The notes under the pieces: generated by a model
Database searches by the model: none
Told to the model about the DNA's origin: nothing
What the model saw: only the letters and a program-made list of their open reading frames with translations
Shown: one piece after another, positions 25,533-35,087 of the stretch
Position numbering within the stretch: the stretch's first letter is position 1
How the letters are laid out: each line of letters starts with the position of its first letter
Assembly: GCA_037179335.1 (NCBI GenBank)
Contig: JAKZHN010000007.1
Location: 806,001-870,000, forward strand
DNA: 64,000 nt
Reading direction: 5' to 3'
From: Cyclaneusma minus
Taxonomy: Eukaryota > Ascomycota > Leotiomycetes > Marthamycetales > Marthamycetaceae
Position numbers and translations under genes: made by a program

Positions 25533-25933
25533 TTAGACCATATACTGCAACGCGGGAGCGCCAAAGTAGTCACAGAGAGTCCATAGGTCCCAAAGGATAG
25601 AGCGTGCTGAGGCCTTGTCGTCAAAGGTGATGTATTCCTGGCGTATCCATCGGCCTTTCGTCCAGAGCAAGAAGACTTCGAGGATCTCTGGCTGGACCTC
25701 TTCGAATTCGAACACTCCCGTGGCTGACTCCATGAATCCGGAGTCCAGAGCCTTCTCGAAATAGGTGCTGAAATATCTGAGCCCGGACTCCAGAGCTTCG
25801 AATCTGCGCCTGTGCCTACCCTTGCCTGCGAAGATGATGATCTTGGGGCCGCCTCTCCTGTCAGTTCGTCAGCACAGCATATCGACTTCAGGAAGTGCGC
25901 CGCAAGTACTCACGAGAACTCGGCGGCTACCAT
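25533..25933 (-). CDS. Truncated BTB-family protein, two exons, 114 aa
   Basis: Exons are 25914-25933 and 25533-25857, with a GTGAGT donor and CAG acceptor and the frame kept. The product begins MVAAEFSRGGPKIIIFAGKG. The next segment, HRRRFEALESGLRYFSTYF, has the BTB pattern of a charged turn, helix and S-x-Y-F. A strand-rich part (FEFEEVQPEILEVFLLW) follows, then SARSILWDLWTLCDYFGAP. The chain stops after LQYMV, exactly where paralogs continue LQNxVMxW into a further 80-100 residues. The stop lies 41 bases from the boundary of the AT-rich element, so insertion probably removed the normal 3' end. The BTB fold is complete enough to be stable; whether it is expressed is unknown. Confidence 0.8.
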
Positions 25934-26940
25934 AATCTCAAAACTTCGGGTACAGTTCGGCTTTTGGGCATAGCTGCCCTGGTGGCCATCCACCAAGGTC
26001 AGACGGTACCCTCTGCGCGCAAAGTAAGGTTAGCGGCGATCCTTCTTGGGGTTGGTGGAGGCTGTTGTACCCTCTTGAAAGCAACCTGCTTGTCCATCTT
26101 GTATGACGACGGATATAGGTTGTTGTATTTGTCAATTGTCAATGTGTGACACGGTTATTGTGTTGTTGTGCCAGGAGAGGAAGAACTCCGCGCAGCGCCG
26201 CCAGATTGGACCTTCTTAGGCTAGGTCACGTGGCTCTACAGTGGTAGCGCCGTAGAACAGAAGCAAAAAGAGAAAGCAACTGAGAAAAGAATCATTGCCG
26301 TAGAACATCCATCTTGTATATCAAGACCACTCTTCCCTGGTTATCTCGATTATCTCCAGGGTTTTCTCTTGGACCGAAACGCGATTTTTACTAGTATTTC
26401 ACCCCTTGATGCTGAATCCACCCCCCAATACCAATTGGTCTTGTCATGTCAAGTTATACATTCACCTCGAATATTTTTCTCAATGGAAGCTTGTTTCGTT
26501 TTGTGTCTTTGCCGGCAAAGGTCGTGATTTTCGAACCGTTCTTCCTGGTGGGTTGTCAGTTTGTCTTCAAGACTTGGGAATATGTGTGAGTACTCACTGG
26601 AACTCAGCTGTCGTGACTCCCAGTTTCAGAACCAAGTCGGCATCCGCAAATCTCTATTGTATTCTAGCATTAACTGCATGTGCTTCTTACTTTATTCATT
26701 TCAGAGATTTTTTTCAGGTGAGAGATAAGTTTCTCATCAAATCCTATCCAAGAGGGGAACGACACTCACTACAAATAAGGGTGAGGTATGATTGCTGGTA
26801 AGTTTCCATAGACGTAGAGTCCAAGTACTGGGTTTGATTAGGCTAGTCACGTCGATGCACAGCAATTAGATTACATACTACACGAGGAAGTAAAGCAAAA
26901 GACAGTGATTGCAAGAAATTTTCATTAATCTATTTACAGT
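25934..26940. other. No supported gene
   Basis: Plus-strand frames at 25895-26149 and 26406-26801 are open but lack domains, and the first largely opposes the BTB exon and promoter. The stretch probably contains the upstream region of the BTB gene on the minus strand and unassigned sequence. Confidence 0.45.
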
Positions 26941-26994
26941 AAATTCTGGACTCCGAGAGAAGAGACTTGTACAGTAATGGTGTTGATGGGCTAC

Positions 26995-27262
26995 CTACTG
27001 CCACGACATCGAGTACTTGAGCGAGTTCGGAACTTGGCCAAGATAGGCACTTCCGTTGTCGGCCACTATGAGATGGTGCCTGGCTCGGTCGCAGACGAAA
27101 TGGGCGTAGTAGACCGCCGGGTGAACCGATACGGTCGTGGTAGCTCGAGCGTAGTTGCTGTAGTGATTCTGTGTTCCGATCCGAGAATAGATTTTTCCAT
27201 CGTCGAAAGATGGAGTCTTGGAAGAAGGAATAGAGCTGGCTGGGATCTCCTTTTGAGCACAA
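26995..27262 (-). CDS. Candidate terminal exon of unknown protein (array unit 1)
   Basis: After the conserved intron-like end near 27262, one frame stays open to a TAG at 26995-26997. It encodes PSFDDGKIYSRIGTQNHYSN, then HPAVYYAHFVCDRARHHLIV and ADNGSAYLGQVPNSLKYSMS. The sequence has normal amino-acid balance and no low complexity, unlike the other two frames, so it is probably a real exon. It has no start codon of its own, and I do not recognise the protein. The first residues (SFDDGKIYSRIG) align with SFDVDVSTLG of the methyltransferase-bearing unit, after which the two units diverge completely. The upstream exon should lie near 27.36-27.60 kb but cannot be fixed. Confidence 0.4.
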
Positions 27263-27599
27263 GAGTCAGTAAGCGAAGGGTAAGTCGCTCGGCTGCTGCC
27301 AGAGGCTAACCGAATAGGTCGCTAAGCCAGGCATGAACTTCACATACCGCAGAGACGGACGGTATCGTAACCGTGTCGTAACCGTGGAAGCCGCCGTTGT
27401 ACATCACAGTTGTGGACGGCTAGATCGAGTGGAGCCTTATCAACCGTCGCTCCGCGGCGACGCATCATTGGCGGGAGGATTCGGGCAGCTCGGTTTCGTC
27501 GGTCCTCTTCTTCGCTTCAAGCCTAGGTGTCACAAGTTAGATTCAATTCCAAGTCCGACAAAGTACGGGTGATTGGTCAGTATTTACTCTGCAATGCGA

Positions 27600-27836
27600 T
27601 TAAGAACTACGACGTGGGTCGGCGAGGAGCCAACCTCGCCGCCGCTCTTCACACCACTCGCCATCGTGACGGGAGCCTCGCAGGCTTTGTTCTTCTTCGA
27701 GGGCTTGCAGTGGCGAGTCCTTCTCGGTATCCTCGTGCAATTCCTCGATGTCACCAAGCAGAAGCCCCTCGCATTCGCTGTCTTCCTTGTCGTAGATCCA
27801 CCTCATGACGGTGTTCTGGAGCTTCCGACCCAAGAG
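27600..27836 (-). pseudogene. BTB-family C-terminal fragment (array unit 2)
   Basis: The frame GRKLQNTVMRWIYDKEDSEC continuing LLLGDIEELHEDTEKDSPL is close in DNA and protein to the 33-kb gene (RKLQNTVMMWIYNEEDGEC, LGDIEELYEDTEMGSPL). Similarity covers about 27650-27830 against 33310-33500. After SPLQAL the frames part company and the rest reads charged, unrelated residues, which implies a frameshift. It is joined upstream to the array's conserved exon start in a different frame. It is a partial duplicate of the BTB gene, not a working gene. Confidence 0.75.
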
Positions 27837-28040
27837 TAGAACAGTCCATCATCGAAAATGGAGACTTGGGAGAAGGAGGAGAGCTGGGTTGAGATCTGCT
27901 TTTAAGAACAAGGAGGTCAGCTAAGGGAAGCGAGCGGCGTGCCTCGTCCGATGCGAGCGCTCAATCGAATAGGCTAAGAACTTCACGTAGCTCGAAGCAG
28001 CCACCAAAAAATGGATGAGAAAGGTGTGTAACGCCGGTCT

Positions 28041-29110
28041 CTAACGAGAACCAACTCCGATCCCAAGAATCTCCACTCTCTTGGATGCGTTTGTGCACTT
28101 CTTCCTCTCCAGATACCCCATGTATCCTCGCGATCGGGTTGGGGGAATGTAGTAGTCTTTGGTGTCCACGGGGCACCATTTGGCAGCGTAATCGATTCCG
28201 TCGAACTCTGTGACAAACTCAGCTTATGGAGCCCCACGGCCATTTCCAAAACAATGATGGTTGGGCGAAACTTCTTGGCGTAAGCGACGATCGAACGGAC
28301 GTTGTACCATGTACTGGACCCGTCTTCTCCAGTGTTTCCTATAGTCTGAGACCGCGGTTTAGACCCTAAACCGTATCGGTACGGTTTGAAACCTTTTATA
28401 AAAGCTAGAAACTAAATTTCTTTGGTCCAAATCACGGTTTCAAAAGCTTACCATGGTCGCCATGATTTGCTATGCTAAAAATAAATAAAAAAAGGTTTTT
28501 ATATATTTTTGCCTTATATCAATGGGATTTTAATTTTTAAGTATTTTATTAAATTAAAAAAATTAATATGCATTAGAATTTTTGTAAATTTATAAAATTG
28601 ATTAAATATTGGGATTTATAAAAATTTTCTAAATTTTAACAATTGCTTATTTCAAATTTCAGCAATTAATTTGTAGTATTTTAATTTGATGTTATGGATT
28701 TTTAAAATTGAAAATTTAAAAAGCTTATAATGTAGCTTTTAATATTTAAAATTATATGCATTCATAGCTAAAGATATTTTAAATAAAACTTTATTAAGCT
28801 TTTATTCAGTTACGCTAAATTAGAATTAATATTAATTAAATAGCTGTATATAACGGTCCGTGCCCGCCAAGCCTTGGCAAGCCATAGCTAAATAGTCCAA
28901 AATAGTCCAAACCACGGTTTTGCTGTTTCGCCATAGTTTAAAACTAAAAATAAAAAGCTTAAATTAAATTTCTTTAGTCTGGACTATTTCCTAAAAGGGC
29001 AAACCGTATCAGTACGGTCTAAAAAAAAATTCGGTCGGCGGACTATCGGAAACACTGGTCTTCTCTCCCGAGAGTAGATACGTCCACGTCGAAAGATGGA
29101 CGCTTGGGAG
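28041..29110 (-). pseudogene. Remnant of a C5 cytosine DNA methyltransferase
   Basis: Reading from about 29110 and skipping the inserted element (28330-29057), the frame gives VDVSTLGREDGSSTWYNVRS and IVAYAKKFRPTIIVLE. This matches the segment leading into motif IV (ENV) of DNA cytosine-5 methyltransferases, but here E is followed by MAV. After a one-base shift between 28218 and 28243 it continues FVTEFDGIDYAAKW, CPVDTKDYYIPPTRSRGYMG, ending at a TAG (28041-28043). VDTKxYYIPxTRxRGYM is the motif VIII region, normally QTRxR; the Q is P here. The PCQ catalytic segment is not visible. Such enzymes methylate cytosine, and one fungal class is needed for RIP; which class this remnant came from cannot be told. 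Frameshift, altered motifs and the insertion make it a pseudogene. Confidence 0.75.
28330..29057. mobile_element. Non-autonomous hAT-type DNA transposon, 728 bp
   Basis: The element begins CAGTGTTTCCTATAGTC and ends GACTATCGGAAACACTG, so the terminal inverted repeats match over 17 bases with one mismatch. Inside, TAAACCGTATCGGTACGGTTT at the left is mirrored by AAACCGTATCAGTACGGT at the right. It is flanked by a perfect 8-bp duplication GTCTTCTC (28322-28329 and 29058-29065). An 8-bp target duplication and CAGxGxTTCC termini are typical of hAT elements. The interior is AT-rich and has no coding frame, so transposition must have used an enzyme made elsewhere. Removing it and one duplication restores a continuous frame in the methyltransferase remnant. 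Confidence 0.9.
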
Positions 29111-30181
29111 AAGGAAGCTGACTGGAGATCTGATTTTAAGGAAAGAAAGAGGTCGGCTGAGCGAAGGTCAAATCTACCGACCGTAGCTAGCGGCTAACCG
29201 ACATGGCAGTGGATATGGATGTGAGCTTGACATACCGGAGGCGAAAGGCGATATCGTAACCGAGTCGTGACTGTGGGAAGTCGCGGTTGTACATCGCAGT
29301 CGTGATGAAGTCGCAAGCCCCCCACCAGGTGAAAGACTTTTGGAAGCAAAACAAGCAAGAGGGACCCGGTAACGAGAACCCAACTCCAGTCCCAAGAAGC
29401 CGTAGAGCGTTACTACTACTGCTCCTTGGTCTCTCGGGGGCGACATTTTGATGTAGAGCCTGGATACGTTGTTGAAGGCCGATTCGTCCATCAGTCTGCT
29501 AAACGGATGTACGACGGAATCAGTGAGCGGCGACTGGCAGCGCGGTGGTGCAAGTGTAATTCACTTGAAGATGGATGTTGTGAAGGGGTGGCATGGACCC
29601 GAGAGGTCAGGGACGCCGAGAGCGGGTGTACCATTTGCTGGTCGAAGCCGCTGTGCTCAGTATACTTACAACAAGCACCAAGTTTAATGGTCTGGAGAGG
29701 GAATTGTGGGGGGGAGAAGCAATGGCCTGGCTGGAGATCTGTTTTTGAGGAACACAGGTCAGCTTAGCGAAGGCAAGGTCTTGGCTGATGCAAGCAGTTG
29801 ACCGAATAGTGTAAATGATATGAGCTTGAGGCTAATTTTCACGTACCGCAGCAAAGAACGGTATCGTAACCGAGTCGTAACTATGGGAAGTCACCCTTTG
29901 ACATGGCAATCGTGACTGGAGAAGCCGCAAGCCCCACAAGGTGAAGCAAAGCAGGCAAGGACTCGCTAACGAGAACCCAACTCCGATCCCGAGAACCAGT
30001 AGGGCGTTACTATGGCTCGTTAGTAAGCTCTCGCTCGTTCTCGAGATGCTTCGAGGAACGGATCCGCGCTTGGTGGGAGTTGCCGGGGTAGTCTGCGACG
30101 GATCGGTGAACACTTCCGTAAAGGGGGAGATAGCTTTTTGGACTCGCTGTAAAGCGTTAATAAAAGCGAGGACGGAAAGCA

Positions 30182-30523
30182 TTAAAAATCATAAATTACC
30201 GCTTTTTTCCTCAGTACGGAATCCATGCCAGGAATCGCGGCGAACTCAACGGCCCGGTCATGGCAGAGCTCGGAGGTCTTCGCAATCTCGGTCCCGAAGT
30301 AGTTGGCGCGGGCGTCATTGTCAGGGTCGGCCCATGGCGCCATCTTCCTGTCCTGTTCCGGAAGAAAGTGGAGAGCACTGGCAAGGTCAAAGGCCAGATC
30401 ACCCCCTGCTCGGAAAACCTCACTCGCGCTTCCGAACTTCCGAAGGTGAATACGTCTACGTCGACGATTGTGTTGTGGAGAAGCAAGGGTTTGGCTGGAT
30501 ATTGATCTGCTTTTAAGGAACAC
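30182..30523 (-). CDS. Candidate exon of unknown protein (array unit 5)
   Basis: The frame covers 113 codons and includes HLRKFGSASEVFRAGGDLAF, DPDNDARANYFGTEIAKTSE and LCHDRAVEFAAIPGMDSVL. The composition is normal for a soluble protein and the frame starts at the array's conserved exon beginning, so part of it may be a genuine exon. I do not recognise a domain. Another frame over the same bases reads TIVDVDVFTFGSSEARV at its start, which fits the conserved exon beginning better. The frames may therefore switch and the unit may be damaged. Confidence 0.35.
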   Translation of the reverse strand: MFLKSRSISSQTLASPQHNRRRRRIHLRKFGSASEVFRAGGDLAFDLASALHFLPEQDRKMAPWADPDNDARANYFGTEIAKTSELCHDRAVEFAAIPGMDSVLRKKAVIYDF

Positions 30524-30796
30524 AGGTCAGCTGAGCGAGTCTCGGCACTACTAGGCTATTCGCTAACACGAAGGGCAGTGTATGTGAATGTGAACTTGAC
30601 ATACCGATTGAGTTGACGAGATGGCTGACAAGACGAAGCTGGAGGTCTCATCGCCACTCGCGCTTTCACCTGCTCGTCGGCGTCTGGTGCGTTCTTCTCC
30701 GTCTTGACCGCCGGTCCCGACTTCTTCAAGGCGTTGATACGGGCTGAGGGTTGCTGGGATGCGATTAGAGATACACTTCAGTCTCCCTCTTTTCTT

Positions 30797-31033
30797 TCAC
30801 GCCCGGTTGGCAGGAGAGCAAAGATCACCCATTCCACATAGCATGTTTTGAGGAAATTGGGACTTTGTCCAGCCATACTCCTTGGCCTCTTTTCCGTTGA
30901 CTCGGAGAGTGAAATCGCCTTTGATGGAGCTGTCGAGATGCATCTGGGAAGGGGAGGGAACGATCCCGAGCATGCAACGATCTCGTCGGAGAAGGAGTCG
31001 TTGGGGAAGCAAGAGGCTCTTCGGGATCTGCAT
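30797..31033 (-). CDS. Candidate exon of unknown protein (array unit 6)
   Basis: Following an AG acceptor near 31033 the frame reads IPKSLLLPQRLLLRRDRCML, then HLDSSIKGDFTLRVNGKEAK and EYGWTKSQFPQNMLCGMGDL, ending near the stop at 30797. The GDFTLRVNGKEAKEYGW stretch looks like ordinary folded protein. No family is recognised. It shares the exon start with the other array units only loosely. It may belong to a gene whose upstream exons lie at 31.1-31.9 kb. Confidence 0.3.
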   Translation of the reverse strand: MQIPKSLLLPQRLLLRRDRCMLGIVPSPSQMHLDSSIKGDFTLRVNGKEAKEYGWTKSQFPQNMLCGMGDLCSPANRA

Positions 31034-31364
31034 TAAAGCACAAATGTCAGCTAAGCGAAGGACAAGTCTTGTGGCTCCTAGTAGCCGCTACCCGACAAAG
31101 GGGCGACTGTGAATCAGAATTGAGAAGTTCCTTTCGGTTTCTCAACCTCCTTCGTGGCTGAAAACGACGCCATGTATCAAAATTTGAGAGAACCACTTAC
31201 CCTTGGGACCCGATCCATCAGTCGAGCTGGCTAGCCGGCTTCCGTGGGGCTTGTGACCGGCGGTGTGACTAGTGGTAGCGGCGGATGATTTGCAAGATGC
31301 AAGAGGATTGCTATTCCCAAAGGTTTGTTAGCCTTTGTTGCTTGGTGTCGCGACATGAGAAGAC

Positions 31365-31470
31365 AGGGGGACGATCAAAGTACGCAAACATGATATGATC
31401 AAAGAACAGGGGGGTAATCACAACACAGGAGGAGGATCAAAACACTGGAACATGATCACAGAACGGGAAG
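31365..31470. repeat. Short imperfect tandem repeat (GATCAAA-AACATGAT units)
   Basis: Units built on GATCAAAG...AACATGAT...GATCAAAGAACAGG occur at about 31372-31415 and again as GGATCAAAACACTGGAACAT...GATCACAGAACGGG at 31433-31470. They fall between two candidate exons and have no evident function. Confidence 0.5.
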
Positions 31471-31724
31471 ACTTACTTTGATTGAGAAGTTGTTCGAATG
31501 CCCATCTGGTTCGAGAGCAGTTGACAAGACCCGTGCGGGCATATTGTCGCCGTTCTTAGAGAACTGGCCGCCAATAAGAGCAACCTCGAACGACTGGAAG
31601 GTCGAGATCGTCATCAACGAGAGGCGACCTCTGTATTGTAAGCGTGGGTGACGATGTGGGAGTCGAGAGAACCTACCCGCCAAAGCCATAAACTCCGGGC
31701 CACCATGTACTCTTGAGACGAAGA

Positions 31725-32400
31725 GTAGCTGCAGAAGGACCCAACGCAGATTGTAGCGTAGATGAATCCGATGAGACGCCGCTATGAAGCGAGGGCTTTT
31801 TTCGGACTCATCATCATTCCCACGTGTAGCACGTCTCTTGTCGGGGCGAGTGGTCACCACATCCTCATCGTACTTGCGTTTTCCTGTAGCAAAGTTAGAC
31901 GTGTGGTGGTGGAGGGAAGCAGCACAGCCGCCATACCTTTGCCGCCAGGGAAGGGAAGGAAACTCTATGCAGATTCTCGCGTAGATGAATCCGATCAGAC
32001 GCCGCTCAAGGTGAGCGCTTCTGCGAAGTCATTCTCATTCCAAAGCAGGCAGTGCCAGTCATTTCCATGCCGCGCCATCGTGGACTTGGACTCAGCCGCG
32101 GCTCAGCCAAGTGAGCCTCGACGACGGCGTGGTCTTCGGCACGCTTGATGGTGCTGGAACGATAGCGGCTTGAACAAGACATTGTGAAGGTCTTGTGTTG
32201 GACTTAACGAGTGTATGCACGAGAGACGAAGAGGAGATCGACCTGCGTAAGAGACTCGAATTAGTGTGGAGAGCAGGAGTGGGGATGGGCAGGGATGGAC
32301 GTACACTCGGAGCCATCTCGTACTCTTGAATAGCTGTAGGAGAACTCTGGGCAAATCCGCACGTAGATGAATCCGGTTAGACGCCGGTAGACGTCGACGG
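31725..32400 (-). repeat. Three copies of an about 75-bp exon-like module
   Basis: The plus-strand string GTAGATGAATCCG(A/G)T(C/G/T)AGACGCCG occurs at about 31760, 31983 and 32362. On the minus strand each gives a similar peptide: YRRLTGFIYVRICPEF at 32.36 kb, ERRLIGFIYARICIEF at 31.98 kb and RRLIGFIYATIC at 31.76 kb. Flanking sequence also matches in part (TACTCTTGA...AGCTGYAG). Protein-level conservation suggests duplicated coding exons. The family is not recognised. Confidence 0.6.
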
Positions 32401-32503
32401 AGCTTGTCGTGACGTACGGCAGGGCCTTCAGGGTCCTTTGGGCGCAGTGGACATCGATCCAGAGAGAACGGAGAGTCGTTGCTTTTGCCGTGATCTTGGC
32501 CAT
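32261..32503 (-). CDS. Candidate first exon of unknown protein with RRL-GFIY module
   Basis: From the ATG at 32503 the frame reads MAKITAKATTLRSLWIDVHC, AQRTLKALPYVTTSSVDVYR and RLTGFIYVRICPEFSYSYSR before losing character. The context CTTGGCCATGACGG reads GTCATGGCC on this strand, an acceptable start. A GTGTACG donor just after RDGSE (about 32305) would let it splice into the next module copies. The model is not proven, the full gene might run down to about 31.5 kb, and no domain is recognised. I give it because the module is conserved as protein in three places. Confidence 0.35.
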   Translation of the reverse strand: MAKITAKATTLRSLWIDVHCAQRTLKALPYVTTSSVDVYRRLTGFIYVRICPEFSYSYSRVRDGSECTSIPAHPHSCSPH

Positions 32504-33111
32504 GACGGTCGTGTCGTGGATGGGGACTGGTGAGTGGCGGTAGTCGTGGGTAGAAGAAATTGTGGATTGAAAATCCGTGGGATATGAGGAAAGATGAATC
32601 CAGGCTGCTCGAGTACCGCAGCTATGCGAATGGGGGTCGCTTAGGGAAAAGAAACCGCCGTGAATCAGGTGCGGTGAATCATATCTGCAGTAAGCGTCAA
32701 CAACGAAAGCAACCAATTTTCTGCCAGCACAAGTACAAATTACGACTTCACACAAAAGCACTGGTCGATTTGCACCGTCGAGAGAAGACAATCTAGTGTT
32801 GTATTCCTATCTGGTGTGGCAAGGAGCCGCGTGGAGACCTAGATGTGGATGCGTCGACAAGTCTTGATGACCTTGAGAACTTCGGCGGCAGCGCACATTG
32901 TCGTGTGAGTCTAGTATTCGGACCCCTCGAAAAAAGCAGAGACATGTCCTACGATGGCTTGCTGACGTGCGTGCAATAGTGACGAGGCCCTCGGAAGGAC
33001 CACCTTCACAGCCGCCAAATTCGACCCAGACCAGCAACCGGCAGCGCTTGAATGCGTGAGTGTGAAACTCTTCTTTGAGCTTCCGAGATCGGCTGACCCC
33101 GCGCGTGCCCT

Positions 33112-34990
33112 TCAATCGCTCCAGTCATCATATTCATCCCACTCCTGGGCTTGTTGCTCGTTGTCCCACACGTAGTAGGCTTCTCTTCCTTGAACTTTGC
33201 CGAAATTCGGATCATGGAAACCGTTCTCCCAGCGCTGATAAGCTACCATGAGGTCGTTGATGAATGAGTCCGAATAGTCCTCCGAGTTGCTGAGGACTTC
33301 TCCGTACACCCATTGGGTGTCATATTCATTCTCATGGCCCCAGATCAGCTGCTTCACAACGACAGCTCTCAGCGGCGAACCCATCTCGGTGTCCTCGTAC
33401 AATTCCTCGATGTCACCAAGCGGAATCTCTTTGCATTCTCCATCTTCCTCGTTGTAGATCCACATCATGACTGTGTTCTGCAGCTTCCGAGCCTTAAAAT
33501 GATCACAGACGATCCAGAGATCCCACAGAAGCTTGTGGTCAGATGCGGTATCCCGGAAGCTTTCGACTGAGTAGTACGAGCCATTGGCAAGAAGGGCGAC
33601 GAAGTTGGCAATGCTCTTATAGGACCATTCGGGGACGATAAACTTGTGATTGCGATACTCGGGGTATTTGCCGGTATTGCGGTCAGGGTCCGAAAGAATG
33701 GTGTCGAAGTACAAAGAGTGGACTCGAGCGAGAGTCTTTTGGACGACGACGCGATGGTACGATGGGCCAGCGTAGATCGCGATCTCGTCGGGCTTGGGAC
33801 TGCAAAAAGAGACTGTCAGAAAAGGAATGCGTTGATCTGGAGATAAGGGATGAAAACATACACGTAGTCGAGAACGTTCTCGTCGTCGAGGCTGTTGGAT
33901 TCGCCATCATCGTCGGAGTATTCGACGTCATTTTCATAGTCGTCATCGGTTCCATACTCGACGTTGGTTGCATATTCGGTATCCACTCCATTGTCGTCAT
34001 GAATTGTCAAGTCAATATCGGCTTCATAGCCAGCATCCTCGACGTACTTGACATCCTTGCAATCACTGGCTGCGTCTAGAACCACGACTTCATCATTGTG
34101 ACCGGCGGTCGAGGGGTTGGGGGCAAATCCGATTCCAGAGCCAGCATCGACAGCTTGATCGTCACCCACGAGAGTTATGAGCGGGGGGAGTGCGAAGCTG
34201 TCATCAACTTTGCCATGGATGTTGCTATACATACCAAACAGGTCAGTCAAACTCTTTCTTATTGTCAGATTGCTTCATAAGTCATACCTTTCAGCTTCGA
34301 TGGGAGGCGAGGAAGGCATGTCATCTGAAAGATCAATGAGGTCGGAGCTATCATCCGAGAGATTGATCAGATCGGAGCCGTCATCAGCTTCGCTCTGGAT
34401 ATTGCTGTTGCAAACAAGTCAGCCACGCTCTTTTTTGTCAAACCTGGATTGCTTCCTACCTTTCGTCTTTACGGTCAAGAGAAGGCACGCCGTGGAAGTG
34501 ATTGGCCGGCAGTGGAAGTCCAAAGCCCATCTTGTTGCTGTGACAAGCAAACATGTCAGTCACGCTCATTGTTGATGGGTTGAGAAGAGTTCGTACCTTT
34601 CAGCTTTGTCAGGAAGGGAGATAGGCATTCCATGGAAGTTATTGGCCAACAGCAGAAGACCGGAGTCCAACTCGTTGCTGTGACAAACAAACATGTCAGT
34701 CACGCTCATCATTGATGGTCTGAGAAAGTCCGTACCTATCAGCTTGAAAGAGCGGAGAGGAATCCATCAGATGGATCAAGTCGGCGGAGGCCGACTCAAC
34801 CAGGGACGTGTCACCAGCTTCGCCTTGCATGGTGATGGGCAAAGCAAATCTAAAAGGTCAGTCGGTCTCTTTCAGGAACGAAGTTGGATTGCAGTGCACT
34901 CTTTCTTTCATGGGGCTGGATTGCTTCATACCTTTCAGCAGGTGGGTTGTAGAGATCCATGATGCTCGGTCGATGAGTGTAGGGTGCCAT
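33112..34990 (-). CDS. BTB/POZ-like protein with repeated short N-terminal exons, 499 aa
   Basis: Seven exons fit: 34932-34990, 34736-34849, 34597-34677, 34460-34537, 34288-34404, 33862-34224 and 33112-33799. Every junction has a GTATG/GTACG/GTAGG/GTATGT donor and AG acceptor, every intron is in phase 2, and the sum is exactly 500 codons. Residues 1-150 come from short exons that begin with SN or RF and end with AES/ADR-like residues. Residues 150-271 are acidic (EYGTDDDYENDVEYSDDDGE). The BTB-like domain starts at PKPDEIAIYAGPSYHRVVVQ (about residue 272) and includes HSLYFDTILSD. The family helix LLWDLWIVCDHFKARKLQN and a conserved tail with EELYEDTEMGSPLRAVVV follow, ending in an acidic DEYDDWSD. 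BTB proteins work by pairing with partners; the disordered acidic N-terminal part suggests a regulatory adaptor, which is inference. No damage is seen. A strong hairpin lies 100-160 bases upstream of the start. Confidence 0.85.
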
Positions 34991-35087
34991 GGTTCATCCG
35001 CGCCTTGCGTGAGTGTCGAGTGTTGGTTATGGAGGAGGGAGGAGGGAAAGTAGAGATGTGTGGGTATATGTACCATGCTGAATCCGC

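Larger units (their letters stand above)
26940..31100 (-). repeat. Degenerate tandem array, at least six units of about 0.5-0.8 kb
   Basis: A core recurs at about 27199-27310, 27848-27975, 29082-29205, 29690-29815, 30440-30570 and 30975-31100. It is recognised on the plus strand by GGGAGAAGGA, GAGATCTG(C)TTTT and CAGGTCAGCT(G)AGCGAAGG. A second core, CGGTATCGTAACCG(A)GTCGTAAC, recurs at 27361, 29256 and 29857, and a third, AACGAGAACCCAACTCC, at 28045, 29375 and 29970. On the minus strand the first core looks like the end of an intron (pyrimidine tract, AAAAGCAG) followed by the start of an exon (ATCTCCAGYCAGCT...). Spacing is about 640, 660 (after removing an inserted element), 610, 770 and 520 bases. 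Confidence 0.75.

Noticed and set aside
32261..32791. Full 176-codon minus frame as one exon
   Set aside because: The first 96 codons have no sensible composition; only the part from the ATG at 32503 has the repeated module.
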